Assembly (NCBI GenBank): GCA_913058345.1
Contig: CAJXQR010000005.1
Location: 1 to 64,000, forward strand
Source: an uncultured Gammaproteobacteria bacterium
GTDB lineage: Bacteria > Pseudomonadota > Gammaproteobacteria > Pseudomonadales > Porticoccaceae
Direction: 5' to 3'
DNA length: 64,000 nt
Part shown: positions 53,771-61,719 of the stretch, in pieces
Layout: each line of letters opens with the position of its first letter
Position numbering within the stretch: the stretch's first letter is position 1
Translations under genes and position numbers: made by a program
Notes under the pieces: model-generated
Database searches by the model: none
Seen by the model: the letters and a program-made list of their open reading frames with translations, nothing else
What the model was told of the DNA's origin: nothing

Positions 53771-54133
53771 TCAGCCGTTGCCCGGTTTGGGCGGCACGGC
53801 TTGAAACGACAGGTGCGTCGGGGTGGCGGAGAGTTCGAGATCGTCCTCGCTGTTCAGAATGTGTGCGAACACGGCCTCCAGGGGATCGAAAAATTCGCCG
53901 AAATCGTCACCGCCCAACTCGGTGTAAGCCAGCGTCCACCAGTCATCGAACGGATCGATGTCGGGGTTGCAGCCGACGGCGTAGGCCAGCCGCTGGTAGC
54001 GTCCTTCCGGCGTTCGCTCGCCTTGTTCGGGCAGGAAATAGACGCCCTGATCCTTTGCTAGGATGATGCGGCATTGGTTGGTTATCGCTTCGGTCAGTAC
54101 GGGGCGCAGTTCAGCGCCTTTGAATCGCAACAT
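53771..54133 (-). CDS. DUF3085 family ICE protein
   Basis: 120 residues from the ATG at 54133. Pattern ILAKDQGVYFLPEQGERTPEGR, YAVGCNPDIDPFDDWW and ELGGDDFGEFF marks DUF3085. Function unknown; typical of conjugative elements. The leader has a hairpin CACGGTGCCGC/GCGCCGTG (about 54187-54213), and no RBS stronger than GGAG is needed. Confidence 0.9.
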   Translation of the reverse strand: MLRFKGAELRPVLTEAITNQCRIILAKDQGVYFLPEQGERTPEGRYQRLAYAVGCNPDIDPFDDWWTLAYTELGGDDFGEFFDPLEAVFAHILNSEDDLELSATPTHLSFQAVPPKPGNG

Positions 54134-54242
54134 GGTTGTAATCTCCAAAGAATGAAAGAGAAAGGAGGCATCAATGCGGATGCCAGGGCACGGCGCCGAG
54201 CAGCGGCACCGTGGGTTGAGAGGAAAACGGCCGGTGGCCGGA

Positions 54243-55037
54243 TCAGTGGCGGGTCGGTGTGCGTCCAGACAGAGTCACCACCTGGATGCGCCGCCAACTG
54301 CCATCGTCGATCAGGCGTTCCAGTGTGTCGCCGAGCGAATCGAAGCACAGGGTATCGACCCGCTCGACCAGATCCCCCTCACGGCGCAGTTCCACCGCGT
54401 AGAGATCAAGGCCGCGCTCGTAGAGTACGGTGACCTGGCCCTGGAACTTTGCCGTGGCAACGGTGAAACCGATCGCCGGTGGCGTCCTGATAATGTCGCC
54501 GGGTAGCGGATTGACACAGGTGAAGTCCCGTGCCCCCGCGTCCACCAGCAGGTGGGTAATGCGCCGAAAGCCATCGGGCGCGGGCAACTGCTCCAGTTGA
54601 TCGACGAGATCCTGCAATTCCTGGCAACGCGGTAGCGGAATCGGCAATCTGGCCGGTGCCGAGCCGAGCACCAGGGTGTTCACCGTGTACGGAACCCCAT
54701 CGGCGTACTCGGTTCGCTGTTCCGGGGTGTCCGCGCGCAGCCCGTCGAAGCGGCGTCGAGCATAAGGTGTAACCTGCACTTCGACGCCCTCGTCGGGCAC
54801 GTCGGTGATCAGTGTGCGATCGAGCACCGCGAACTCGGCGCGACCGGTCTTGACGACGATGGCCTCATCGGTCTTCGCGATCACCTTGCCTTCGAACGGT
54901 TGGGGATCGATGTGGAAGCCCAGCGTCGAAACCTTGGGTTGTCCGTCGAAGATGTTGAACTTGAATTTGCGGGCGTTGCGCGGCATATGGCCGCTGACCA
55001 GCGTCGGCAGCTGTGCACGGATGACTTGAATGTCCAT
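54243..55037 (-). CDS. Conserved ICE hypothetical protein
   Basis: 264 residues from the ATG at 55037, preceded by AAGGAG. Pattern MDIQVIRAQLPTLVSGHMPRN, then DGQPKVSTLGFHIDPQPFEGKVIAKTDEAIVVKTGR, which repeats beta-strand character, then LLVDAGARDFTCVNPLPGDIIRTPPAI. No signal or membrane segment, no family I can name. It has copy B of the three-hairpin RNA in its leader. Confidence 0.75.
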   Translation of the reverse strand: MDIQVIRAQLPTLVSGHMPRNARKFKFNIFDGQPKVSTLGFHIDPQPFEGKVIAKTDEAIVVKTGRAEFAVLDRTLITDVPDEGVEVQVTPYARRRFDGLRADTPEQRTEYADGVPYTVNTLVLGSAPARLPIPLPRCQELQDLVDQLEQLPAPDGFRRITHLLVDAGARDFTCVNPLPGDIIRTPPAIGFTVATAKFQGQVTVLYERGLDLYAVELRREGDLVERVDTLCFDSLGDTLERLIDDGSWRRIQVVTLSGRTPTRH

Positions 55038-55145
55038 GAAAGACTCCTTGTGGGAAAGCCAAGGGACTTCCGCCCTGCAAGGGAGGGATGTCCCTTGAGG
55101 GTTGAGGTAAAAGACGCGCGATGGCATCAGGTACAAAAACAACCA

Positions 55146-55218
55146 ATGCGACGGATCGCATCGTAGCCTTGAAGGTCGAGGCTACCTGGGCATGTCGCTG
55201 GCGAAGCAGCGGAACATG
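55146..55218 (-). ncRNA. Three-hairpin leader RNA, copy B (radC RNA motif candidate)
   Basis: Minus-strand leader of the 264-residue gene, about 110 bp before its ATG. Hairpin 1: 55191-55200 with 55207-55218; hairpin 2: GTAGCC/GGCTAC (55163-55168, 55180-55185); hairpin 3: ATGCGA/TCGCAT (55146-55151, 55156-55161) with the same CGGA loop as copy A. Nearly identical to copy A in hairpin 1, different in hairpin 3. Confidence 0.8.
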
Positions 55219-55399
55219 GCACAACGATGTCGCTTGTCGGGCAACGTTGCCATCTGCAATGGGTTACGTGTTGAGCCCCATTGATCGTCGGTGCTTGGAT
55301 TTGGAGGGCTGGAAACAGAGGGTATCGGTGGGGATGGATGTCTCGCTGTCATATAATCCACGACGGATCATCAGTAACGTTGAGTGATAGGGAGGGAGA

Positions 55400-56173
55400 G
55401 TGGGATCGCCAAAGCTACCGACGATAAAGCGACTGTTCGCAATGTCCGACAATCAGTGCGCATACCCAGCGTGCCAGGTGCCACTGGTAGAATCCTCTGG
55501 CACGGTGACGGGTGAAATTGCCCATATCAGGGCAGCAAGCAAAGGGGGGCCGAGGTATGATCCCAGCCAATCCGACGACGAACGGCATGGGTTTGAGAAC
55601 CTGCTGCTTTTTTGTGGTCGTCACCACAGAATTATTGACTCGGAGGTGGAGAACCATCCCGTTGAGTTGTTGATCAGTTACAAGAGTCGTTGGGGGCAAA
55701 AAGGCCTGGTCGAAATAACACCTCGTACCACTTCCGTGGCCGAAGTGCTCATCAATAATTACCAAAATATAAGGGTGGAAAACAACTCGGGACAGGTCGC
55801 CATCAATAGCCCCGGAGCCATTCAGGCCGGTACCTTAAATCTGAAATCAACCAAGCAGAAAGTCACCATAGCGCCCCCGGAGGGAAGTGTGTCCAGTGAC
55901 TTGAATCAGTGCGCCTACATCGAGTATTTGATTGGGAAATATAAAGATTACCAAAAGCAGGACACATCCAAGCAGGACAAATACAAGTACATGGCGATCT
56001 ATAATGCGGTGAAACGCCAGTTTGGTTGCAAGTGGCAATTGATCCCCTCGGCGCGCTTCGATGAGCTCGTTCAATTCCTGCAGGGAAAGATTGATAATTC
56101 GAAGGTGGGACGTATCCGAAAAAGCGCGGGGCAAAAGCGGTATCACAGCTTTGATGAACACCTTCAACATTAA
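55400..56173 (+). CDS. HNH endonuclease (cargo)
   Basis: 257 residues from a GTG at 55400 (GGAGGGAG just upstream). The HNH fold is complete: C20-C25 (QCAYPAC), H42 (EIAHIRAASKGG), N67 and C72-H75-H76 (ENLLLFCGRHHRIID), so both zinc ligands and the catalytic His are present. The C-terminal 130 residues (NSGQVAINSPGAIQAG, then helices) are not assigned and may bind DNA or a partner. It is the only plus-strand gene in this backbone stretch, has a TATAAT box at 55352-55357 and its own terminator, so it is an inserted cargo gene, probably phage or plasmid defence. Confidence 0.85.
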   Translation: MGSPKLPTIKRLFAMSDNQCAYPACQVPLVESSGTVTGEIAHIRAASKGGPRYDPSQSDDERHGFENLLLFCGRHHRIIDSEVENHPVELLISYKSRWGQKGLVEITPRTTSVAEVLINNYQNIRVENNSGQVAINSPGAIQAGTLNLKSTKQKVTIAPPEGSVSSDLNQCAYIEYLIGKYKDYQKQDTSKQDKYKYMAIYNAVKRQFGCKWQLIPSARFDELVQFLQGKIDNSKVGRIRKSAGQKRYHSFDEHLQH

Positions 56174-56201
56174 TGGGTAAACATAAGCTGAGCTAAAAAA
56201 T

Positions 56202-56220
56202 GAGCCCCGTGGTGGGGCTC
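56202..56220. terminator. Bidirectional terminator
   Basis: GAGCCCC/GGGGCTC with a 5-nt loop. The minus-strand side is followed by ATTTTTTAGC (for the 238-residue gene), the plus side by TTGTGTATT (for the HNH gene). It divides two convergent genes. Confidence 0.85.
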
Positions 56221-56227
56221 TTGTGTA

Positions 56228-56944
56228 TTACCCATGATCGTGAAGTGGTAAACCTTCCAGCGCTGGCGCATCGGGATCGAATATCAGAATCCGCGTATCG
56301 GCAAGCGCGGCCAGGTGCAACACATTCACCAGCGATCCGGGCAGTCCTGCCGCGATATGCTCCTGGCGCAGTTGTGTCGCGTTTTGGTCGGTGATGTGCC
56401 GAAGGTTCTCACTGGTCCAGGGTGTGGCGATAAGCTTGACTCCGACAGCGTGGCTGTACGGCAGCCTGAACGCTTCAAACAGCAAGCCACTCGGCGTTGC
56501 GATATCAGCCATTGCACCCAATCCAGCCAATGCCTGCCGACTGATGTGGGCCGAACTGATCTCCCAACACCGGCTGTAGTGCCCCGTCATAAAATGCAGA
56601 CGGTGAATGAGCGTCGCGGCGGACTCCGCTGAATAGGTGTCGCCAACATGCATGGGATGCCCAGTATCGTTGGCCATCACGGCATAGACCACTGTGCGTA
56701 CGATTCCAATGCCAGTGCATTGGGCCTCAATGACATCCGGAACGGTTTGTCCCTCGGTGATCAGTGCAAAGCTGTCGCAAAAGATGCAGGGATGCTGCCG
56801 AATCTCGTCGTCCCGTAAATGGGCTTGAGATTCATGCAGGGGACGAAAGGCCGGCGGACAATCATCCTCGTAGGTAATGACTAACTGCCGTTGCGTGGTG
56901 AGATGGTTAAAGCCACGGATAAAGGGGTTGATGATAGCGCTCAT
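56228..56944 (-). CDS. Conserved ICE hypothetical protein
   Basis: 238 residues. Pattern HPCIFCDSFALITEGQTVPDVIEAQCTGIGIVR, then TVVYAVMANDTGHPMHVGDTYSAESAATLIHRLHFMTGHYSRCWEISSAHI. Soluble; two CxxC-like clusters are absent except C53/C56. No family name that I can support. It has a tandem-hairpin leader and GGAG before the ATG. Confidence 0.75.
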   Translation of the reverse strand: MSAIINPFIRGFNHLTTQRQLVITYEDDCPPAFRPLHESQAHLRDDEIRQHPCIFCDSFALITEGQTVPDVIEAQCTGIGIVRTVVYAVMANDTGHPMHVGDTYSAESAATLIHRLHFMTGHYSRCWEISSAHISRQALAGLGAMADIATPSGLLFEAFRLPYSHAVGVKLIATPWTSENLRHITDQNATQLRQEHIAAGLPGSLVNVLHLAALADTRILIFDPDAPALEGLPLHDHG

Positions 56945-56961
56945 GGTGGATCTCCTGTAGA

Positions 56962-57001
56962 GGTAGGGCAGAGCCCACCCCTACCGGGAAGTGAGCCCCG
57001 G
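56962..57001 (-). promoter_or_regulatory. Tandem-hairpin leader of the 238-residue gene
   Basis: CCGGG/CCCGG (57001-56997 with 56988-56984) followed by TAGGG/CCCTA (56983-56979 with 56968-56964), after TTCACCCACC on the minus strand. Same plan as 50156 and 52083. Confidence 0.55.
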
Positions 57002-57038
57002 TGGGTGAATGATTTCAAGTGGATCAATGTGGTCGCGA

Positions 57039-57431
57039 CTACCAGCCGCAGTAGTTCAGAATCAGCGCTGCGATCACTTCGCGACGTGTCAGGTCCAGGC
57101 CGCTGAGATCGGCCAGGCCTTCAATGCCAACACGGCGAAACAGTGCGCCGCCTTCCTGGGAGTTATAAAAACTCACCAATGCGGCAAGGAACCTTTTCTG
57201 GCCGGAACTCATGACATCGACGGTGTCGTTGATCAGCAACAGGTTGGGGCGCAAGTCCCATTTGTCGGTCGCCTGTTCCCAGGTGTCTTGCGTGCCATCG
57301 CCAAAAAGCTCAATGCCGGCGAGGGCAACACCTTGTCGCCATGCGTTTAGAAATGCGTTGGGGGCCTGCTCAAAATGATCCTGCTCCCGGGCAATCCAGG
57401 CAAACGCTTCCTGGTGGGTGGATAAGGTCAT
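57039..57431 (-). CDS. Conserved ICE hypothetical protein
   Basis: 130 residues from the ATG at 57431 with AGGAG upstream; the frame reads on upstream without support. Pattern EQATDKWDLRPNLLLINDTVDVMSSGQKRFLAALVSFYNSQEGG and ending REVIAALILNYCGW. Soluble and helical. Function unknown. Confidence 0.75.
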   Translation of the reverse strand: MTLSTHQEAFAWIAREQDHFEQAPNAFLNAWRQGVALAGIELFGDGTQDTWEQATDKWDLRPNLLLINDTVDVMSSGQKRFLAALVSFYNSQEGGALFRRVGIEGLADLSGLDLTRREVIAALILNYCGW

Positions 57432-57459
57432 AAAAAATCTCCTGAAGTTATGAAACGTG

Positions 57460-57711
57460 TTATGGCGCTTCGCGCTGGGTCCAGTTGCCGGTATCCAGTG
57501 CGTGTTGTGCGTCGGGGAGTTGGGAAAAATATTCGACAGATTCCCGGGAAACCGGGCCGTCCTGATCTGAGGTGCCGAGGTAGTAGCCGCGGCCACTGCG
57601 CAGAACTTGCAGAGGCAGACTCCGGTCGGCGAACGTCTTGGCCAATCGACCGGTGGTTATCGGTGTTTCCTGACACGTTGTGCCGGGTGGAGGATGATTA
57701 CGGGTAGACAT
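57460..57711 (-). CDS. Small conserved ICE hypothetical protein
   Basis: 83 residues with a strong ribosome site (AGGAG) before the ATG at 57711. Pattern TTGRLAKTFADRSLPLQVLRSGRGYYLGTSDQDGPVSRESVEYFSQL, a short beta-rich fold. No family name. It lies 28 bp upstream of the 130-residue gene and is likely co-transcribed. Confidence 0.75.
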   Translation of the reverse strand: MSTRNHPPPGTTCQETPITTGRLAKTFADRSLPLQVLRSGRGYYLGTSDQDGPVSRESVEYFSQLPDAQHALDTGNWTQREAP

Positions 57712-58443
57712 GGTTTGATCTCCTGCGGTTTGCTACAGAGTGAAAAGGGCTCTTGGAACAACAAGGCATCGCCACCGGTGAAGGCGGACGCCCGCGATAC
57801 GATGCGGAACGGGCTGGCGCGGTCGGCGCGGAATATCCGCGATGCAGCATTGAAGACCGCTGCTGCCGGGGCACAGTGCTGACCGGGTCAGCAATATGTG
57901 GGGGTATCGTGTCGAGAGGGTGGTGTGTGAGCGAGGGTCTATGGGGTTTCCGCGGCGACCGGATTGGCACGCTGTGGGGGCAGAGGCGCTGAGACAAAGC
58001 GAAGAAAGAGAAGGCAGCCGAAGGCGATTACCTTCGGCAACGAGAAATCACCACCCGTGAATCACATGATAATCTGGCCGTCATCAAAGCCGTTTCTCTT
58101 GGCGATTCACCCGACCCGTGTCGTGGTTGGAGCCGGAATGTTGTGGCACACATCCGCGCACAAAGGGAGCCCAGTGTTTCACCGGCGGGCACCGGGAATG
58201 AGTACCGTCAACCCCGAAGGGTCTCCTGGGCGCTCGCGCGGCAAGCGCCCAGGAGACCCTTCGGGAGCAACGGAAGCAGGCTGATGACTGGCAACTACTC
58301 TCAATAGTTGTCGGAGGAGAAACCTTCTCACCCGTGGTGAGTGAAAACCGACAGGGTGCGCACGCCGTGACAGAAGGGGTCGCGTGCCTGGGCTGCCCGA
58401 TTTCGGGCCAGTGCGCCTCAATTGCCGGGGGTCGTATGACGCC
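57712..58443. other. Gene-free stretch before topoisomerase III
   Basis: About 730 bases with no convincing coding frame. It contains a leader hairpin for the 83-residue gene, a 22-bp perfect inverted repeat (next entry) and, at 58329-58344, a small stem CTCACC/GGTGAG within a longer GTCGG/CCGAC pairing (about 58305-58361). A transfer origin or regulatory RNA cannot be excluded. Confidence 0.5.
58213..58265. repeat. Perfect 22-bp inverted repeat with 9-nt loop
   Basis: Arms 58213-58234 and 58244-58265 are exact complements (CCCGAAGGGTCTCC…). No T-run follows on either strand, so it is not a normal terminator. It lies 178 bp past the topB stop in a gene-free stretch. Candidates: a structured RNA, a protein-binding site, or an old insertion scar. 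Confidence 0.7.
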
Positions 58444-60456
58444 TTAGCTGTGAGGTGTGGACCGTCGCCGCTGCCTGGGTGTTTTCCCACGCAGAGGCTT
58501 CGCGATGGGGCGCGTCCCTTTACAGTCCGGATAGCGTACGCAGGACCAAAACGCGCCTTTGTGACCGCCTTTCCGTTGCATGGGTGAGCTGCAATCCGGG
58601 CAGGTGGGTGAGGGTGGCAGTTTGATGTCCAGGGAGAGGGTGCCGTACTGCTGGACCAGTTGTGTCACCCAGGCGCTTTGCTTGTCGAGGAAGGCGCCGA
58701 GGGTCATGTCTCCCGCTTCGATCAAATCCAGGGTTTGTTCCCAGATCGCCGTCGTGCCCGGATCGGCGATGGCCTCCGGGACCACGTCGATCAAGGTATA
58801 GGCTGCCTCCGTGGCACGAAGGGCTCGACCACGTTTTTGCAGATAACCGCGATCAAGCAAACCACTGATGATGCCGGCGCGTGTCGCTTCGGTGCCGATA
58901 CCGGTTGTCTCCTTGAGAATCTGCTTCAGGCGCGGGTCATTTACCAGGCGGGCGACGGTTTTCATGGCCTTGATCAATTCGCCCTGTGTATAGGGTTTGG
59001 GCGGCTTGGTGTGCAGTGCCTTTAGTTCGGTGCCGGTAATGCTGCAGTCTGTGCCGGTGGCGAGGGAGGGCAGTTGCTGGCTAGGCTGCGCTCCCGGTTC
59101 CTCCTGATTGTCCTGTGCATCACTTCTCAGTGCCCGGTGCCAACCGGGATCGATGACCCGCTTGCCGGTGGCCTTCAACGGCTGTTCCCCGGCTTCCAGC
59201 AGCACCGTCGTTCGATCAAACGTATGGTGGGGGAGAAACTGACACAGATAGTGGGCACGGATGATGGCGTAGACCGCCTGCTCTTTATCCGATAGGGCGG
59301 ACAGCTGGCAGGGCGCCTGTGTCGGGATAATGCCGTGGTGCGCCGTGACCTTGGCATCGTTCCACGCGCGGGACTGTAGATTGAGATCCAGTGTCTCAAT
59401 AAGAGAGGCCAACGCGGGGTCCGCCGCAAGCAAGGCTTTGATCACTACGGGAGCCTCACGCCGCATGTTTTCCGGCAAGTACCCGGTGTCTGAACGGGGA
59501 TACGTCGTCGCCTTGTGGGTTTCATACAGGGACTGGGCAATCCGAAGGGTTTCCGCGACATCCAGCCCCAGCTGTCGTGAGCAGACCTCCTGCAGGGTTC
59601 CCAGATCAAAAGGCAGTGGCGGCGCCTCCCGGACACGCTCTGTATCGGCTGACAAGACTCGCGCCGTTCGGGCGGTCCGGATGGATTGAACGGCGTGCTG
59701 CGCCACCTGCTCCTGTACGCAGCGTCCCGCCTCGTCGGCGGTGTCCGTTGGTGGTATCCACTCCGCAAGAAAGTGACTTTCGGACGAGATGAGCCTGACC
59801 GCAATTGACCAGTAGGGGGTTGGGGTGAACGCAAAGATTTCCCTGTCGCGGTCTACCACCAGACGCAAGGTAGGGGTTTGCACACGTCCAACGGATAACA
59901 CGCCCTCGAAACCACTGCGGCGACCGAGCAGGGTAAACAACCGGCTCAGGTTCATACCGATCAACCAGTCCGCCCGCGACCGCGCCAACGCAGAGTAGTA
60001 CAGCGGCAGGGTCTCGCTCCCGGGTTTCAGAGCGCCCAGCGCTTTGCGAATAGAGGCGTCGTTGAGTGCGGAAAGCCACAATCGCTGAATGGGACCGTTG
60101 TAGCCGCACAGTTCGATCACCTCCCTGGCAATCATTTCACCTTCACGGTCTGCGTCGGTGGCGATAACCAGCTCAGTGGCTTGCTTGAGCAATTGTTTGA
60201 CAATCTTGTACTGGGCTGCGGTCGATGCTTTGATGTCGCTGCGCCAGACCTTGGGAATAATTGGGAGCTGATCGAGGGACCAGCGTTTGTACTCGTCACC
60301 ATAAACTTCCGGGGCTGCCGCTTCGATCAGGTGACCGATGCACCAGGTTACGGTAATGCCGGTACCGCTGTAGCAGCCGGTTCCTTGCCGTGTTGCACCC
60401 AATACCCGTGCGATGTCTTTTCCCTGGGAGGGTTTTTCGCACAGGAACAGGCGCAT
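58444..60456 (-). CDS. topB: DNA topoisomerase III
   Basis: 670 residues, type IA. Toprim acidic residues E7, D101, D103 and E105 in LFLCEKPSQ and ATDADREGE; catalytic tyrosine Y319 in TTYPRSDTGYLPE; C-terminal zinc ribbon CPDCSSPMQ…CVRYPDCKG. ICE-borne TopB probably resolves single-strand intermediates during transfer and rolling-circle replication. It starts with an ATG at 60456 and has a long structured leader. Confidence 0.96.
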   Translation of the reverse strand: MRLFLCEKPSQGKDIARVLGATRQGTGCYSGTGITVTWCIGHLIEAAAPEVYGDEYKRWSLDQLPIIPKVWRSDIKASTAAQYKIVKQLLKQATELVIATDADREGEMIAREVIELCGYNGPIQRLWLSALNDASIRKALGALKPGSETLPLYYSALARSRADWLIGMNLSRLFTLLGRRSGFEGVLSVGRVQTPTLRLVVDRDREIFAFTPTPYWSIAVRLISSESHFLAEWIPPTDTADEAGRCVQEQVAQHAVQSIRTARTARVLSADTERVREAPPLPFDLGTLQEVCSRQLGLDVAETLRIAQSLYETHKATTYPRSDTGYLPENMRREAPVVIKALLAADPALASLIETLDLNLQSRAWNDAKVTAHHGIIPTQAPCQLSALSDKEQAVYAIIRAHYLCQFLPHHTFDRTTVLLEAGEQPLKATGKRVIDPGWHRALRSDAQDNQEEPGAQPSQQLPSLATGTDCSITGTELKALHTKPPKPYTQGELIKAMKTVARLVNDPRLKQILKETTGIGTEATRAGIISGLLDRGYLQKRGRALRATEAAYTLIDVVPEAIADPGTTAIWEQTLDLIEAGDMTLGAFLDKQSAWVTQLVQQYGTLSLDIKLPPSPTCPDCSSPMQRKGGHKGAFWSCVRYPDCKGTRPIAKPLRGKTPRQRRRSTPHS

Positions 60457-60482
60457 GTGATGACTCCGGCAAGGTGGTGACA

Positions 60483-60547
60483 GAACACCCGGTTATTGTC
60501 GCCTCCGGCAGCGCCGGCCACCGCGATGAAACCGGCACCGGGTGTTC
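60483..60547 (-). promoter_or_regulatory. Large stem-loop in the topB leader
   Basis: 11-bp perfect stem GAACACCCGGT/ACCGGGTGTTC (60483-60493 and 60537-60547) enclosing an inner hairpin CCGGC/GCCGG (60505-60509, 60513-60517). It ends 26 bp before the topB ATG and could control translation. A second hairpin GAGCGGC/GCCGCTC lies farther upstream (about 60737-60764). The stretch 60457-60787 has no gene. Confidence 0.6.
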
Positions 60548-60787
60548 CGGCTTTCATCCGAACATTTGCATTAGTGTGGCGAGAGATAGCGCTACCAAAG
60601 CTTCGCACTGTGGCGCGAATGGAACACAGTGGAAGAACAGGAGGCTCCATCACGTTCCGCTTTACCGGGTTGCCAGCGTCGGATCTGCATCCCGGTGCAG
60701 GGTATTGGCGGGCAGGTAGTGGCTGGCGCAGGATGAGCGGCCAAAGGTTGCTACAGCCGCTCATGGCCGGCCAGCGTTCCGATCAAT

Positions 60788-61186
60788 TCACCTGTCGTCC
60801 GCAGGTGACTCTTCGCTGGTGGATTTGGCGCTGAGTACCACATCGTCAAGCCGGTACGGCAAGATACCCACACGTCGTGCCTCGATCTTGAAGGTGACGC
60901 GTTCGTTTTCCTCTGCGTCCTCCCACTCGTCACGCACTGTGCGCCCGTCCACCAGAACCCGCATCCCTTTTTGATACAGCAGGTGCCAGCGTTCGGCGTC
61001 GCGATGCCACAGCTCCACCGGAGCCCAGAAGCCCCCGCGATCTTCGTACCCTTCCTGCACCGGTACCGGATTGTCGAAGTAGACATTCAGCCGCAGCAGT
61101 CGCCGGGGTTCGTCGTTGCCATTGGCAAATTCGCGGTACTCGGGCTTCGAGCCGATGTTGCCTTCGCCAAAAAAATGTGTGCTCAT
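60788..61186 (-). CDS. ssb: Single-strand DNA-binding protein
   Basis: 132 residues from the ATG at 61186. OB-fold pattern STHFFGEGNIGSKPEYREF, WAPVELWHRDAERWHLLYQKGMRVLVDGRTV and a long acidic C-terminus (ESPADDR), but no DDDIPF-type tip, so contacts with host replication proteins may differ. Overlaps DUF3158 by 4 bp. Confidence 0.9.
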   Translation of the reverse strand: MSTHFFGEGNIGSKPEYREFANGNDEPRRLLRLNVYFDNPVPVQEGYEDRGGFWAPVELWHRDAERWHLLYQKGMRVLVDGRTVRDEWEDAEENERVTFKIEARRVGILPYRLDDVVLSAKSTSEESPADDR

Positions 61187-61719
61187 GGGGATTCCTCCTC
61201 GGTGGTTAAACGTTGCCGATCGGCACGTTGCAGGTAAATCATCTCGGCCCGGGCCATCTTCTCGGCGCATTCAAAAGCCTGGCGGGCGATGCTGTGAGTC
61301 AGGCTGATCTGCATATTCAGGGCGATGCGCTGTAGCTCCTGAGCGTAAAGGTCGTCGACGAGTGTGTCGGGAGTTGCTGAACTGAGCATTGCCTGTTCCC
61401 AGAGCGGGACTCCCATACTGGAGCGATCGAGATTGCGCCAGCGCAGAAAAGTGGTGCCCGCGCTGGTGGCTTGCTGGGCCAGATGTACCCCCAGCAGGGT
61501 GAAGGGGTACCCACGCACCTGCCCGAGCACCCGCCGCTCAGCGAGTTCGATCAGGTCATCCCGGAGCGCTCGGCATTGGTCGGCCCAGTCCTCCAGTTCC
61601 CCCTTACCTTTAAAAGGTTTTAAAAGGCCTTTTAGGTAGGCGGCGTGTTCCAGGCGTTGGAAGTCAGTCTGTACCAGGGGCACGAAATAGCGATTGCCTT
61701 GTGGGTGAGGGTCACTCAT
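61183..61719 (-). CDS. DUF3158 family ICE protein
   Basis: 178 residues, with YFVPLVQTDFQRLEHAAYLKGLLKPFKGKGELEDW and the end AFECAEKMARAEMIYLQRADR. Family found between the PFL_4669-type gene and ssb in this ICE class, as here. Soluble, probably accessory to DNA processing. ATGA overlap with both neighbours. Confidence 0.9.
   Translation of the reverse strand: MSDPHPQGNRYFVPLVQTDFQRLEHAAYLKGLLKPFKGKGELEDWADQCRALRDDLIELAERRVLGQVRGYPFTLLGVHLAQQATSAGTTFLRWRNLDRSSMGVPLWEQAMLSSATPDTLVDDLYAQELQRIALNMQISLTHSIARQAFECAEKMARAEMIYLQRADRQRLTTEEESP

Noticed and set aside
53539-55218. Repeated hairpins read as integron attC sites, REP elements or CRISPR repeats
   Set aside because: Only three copies, far apart, each in a leader on the same strand, no integrase core sites and no regular spacers; paired changes fit a structured RNA better.
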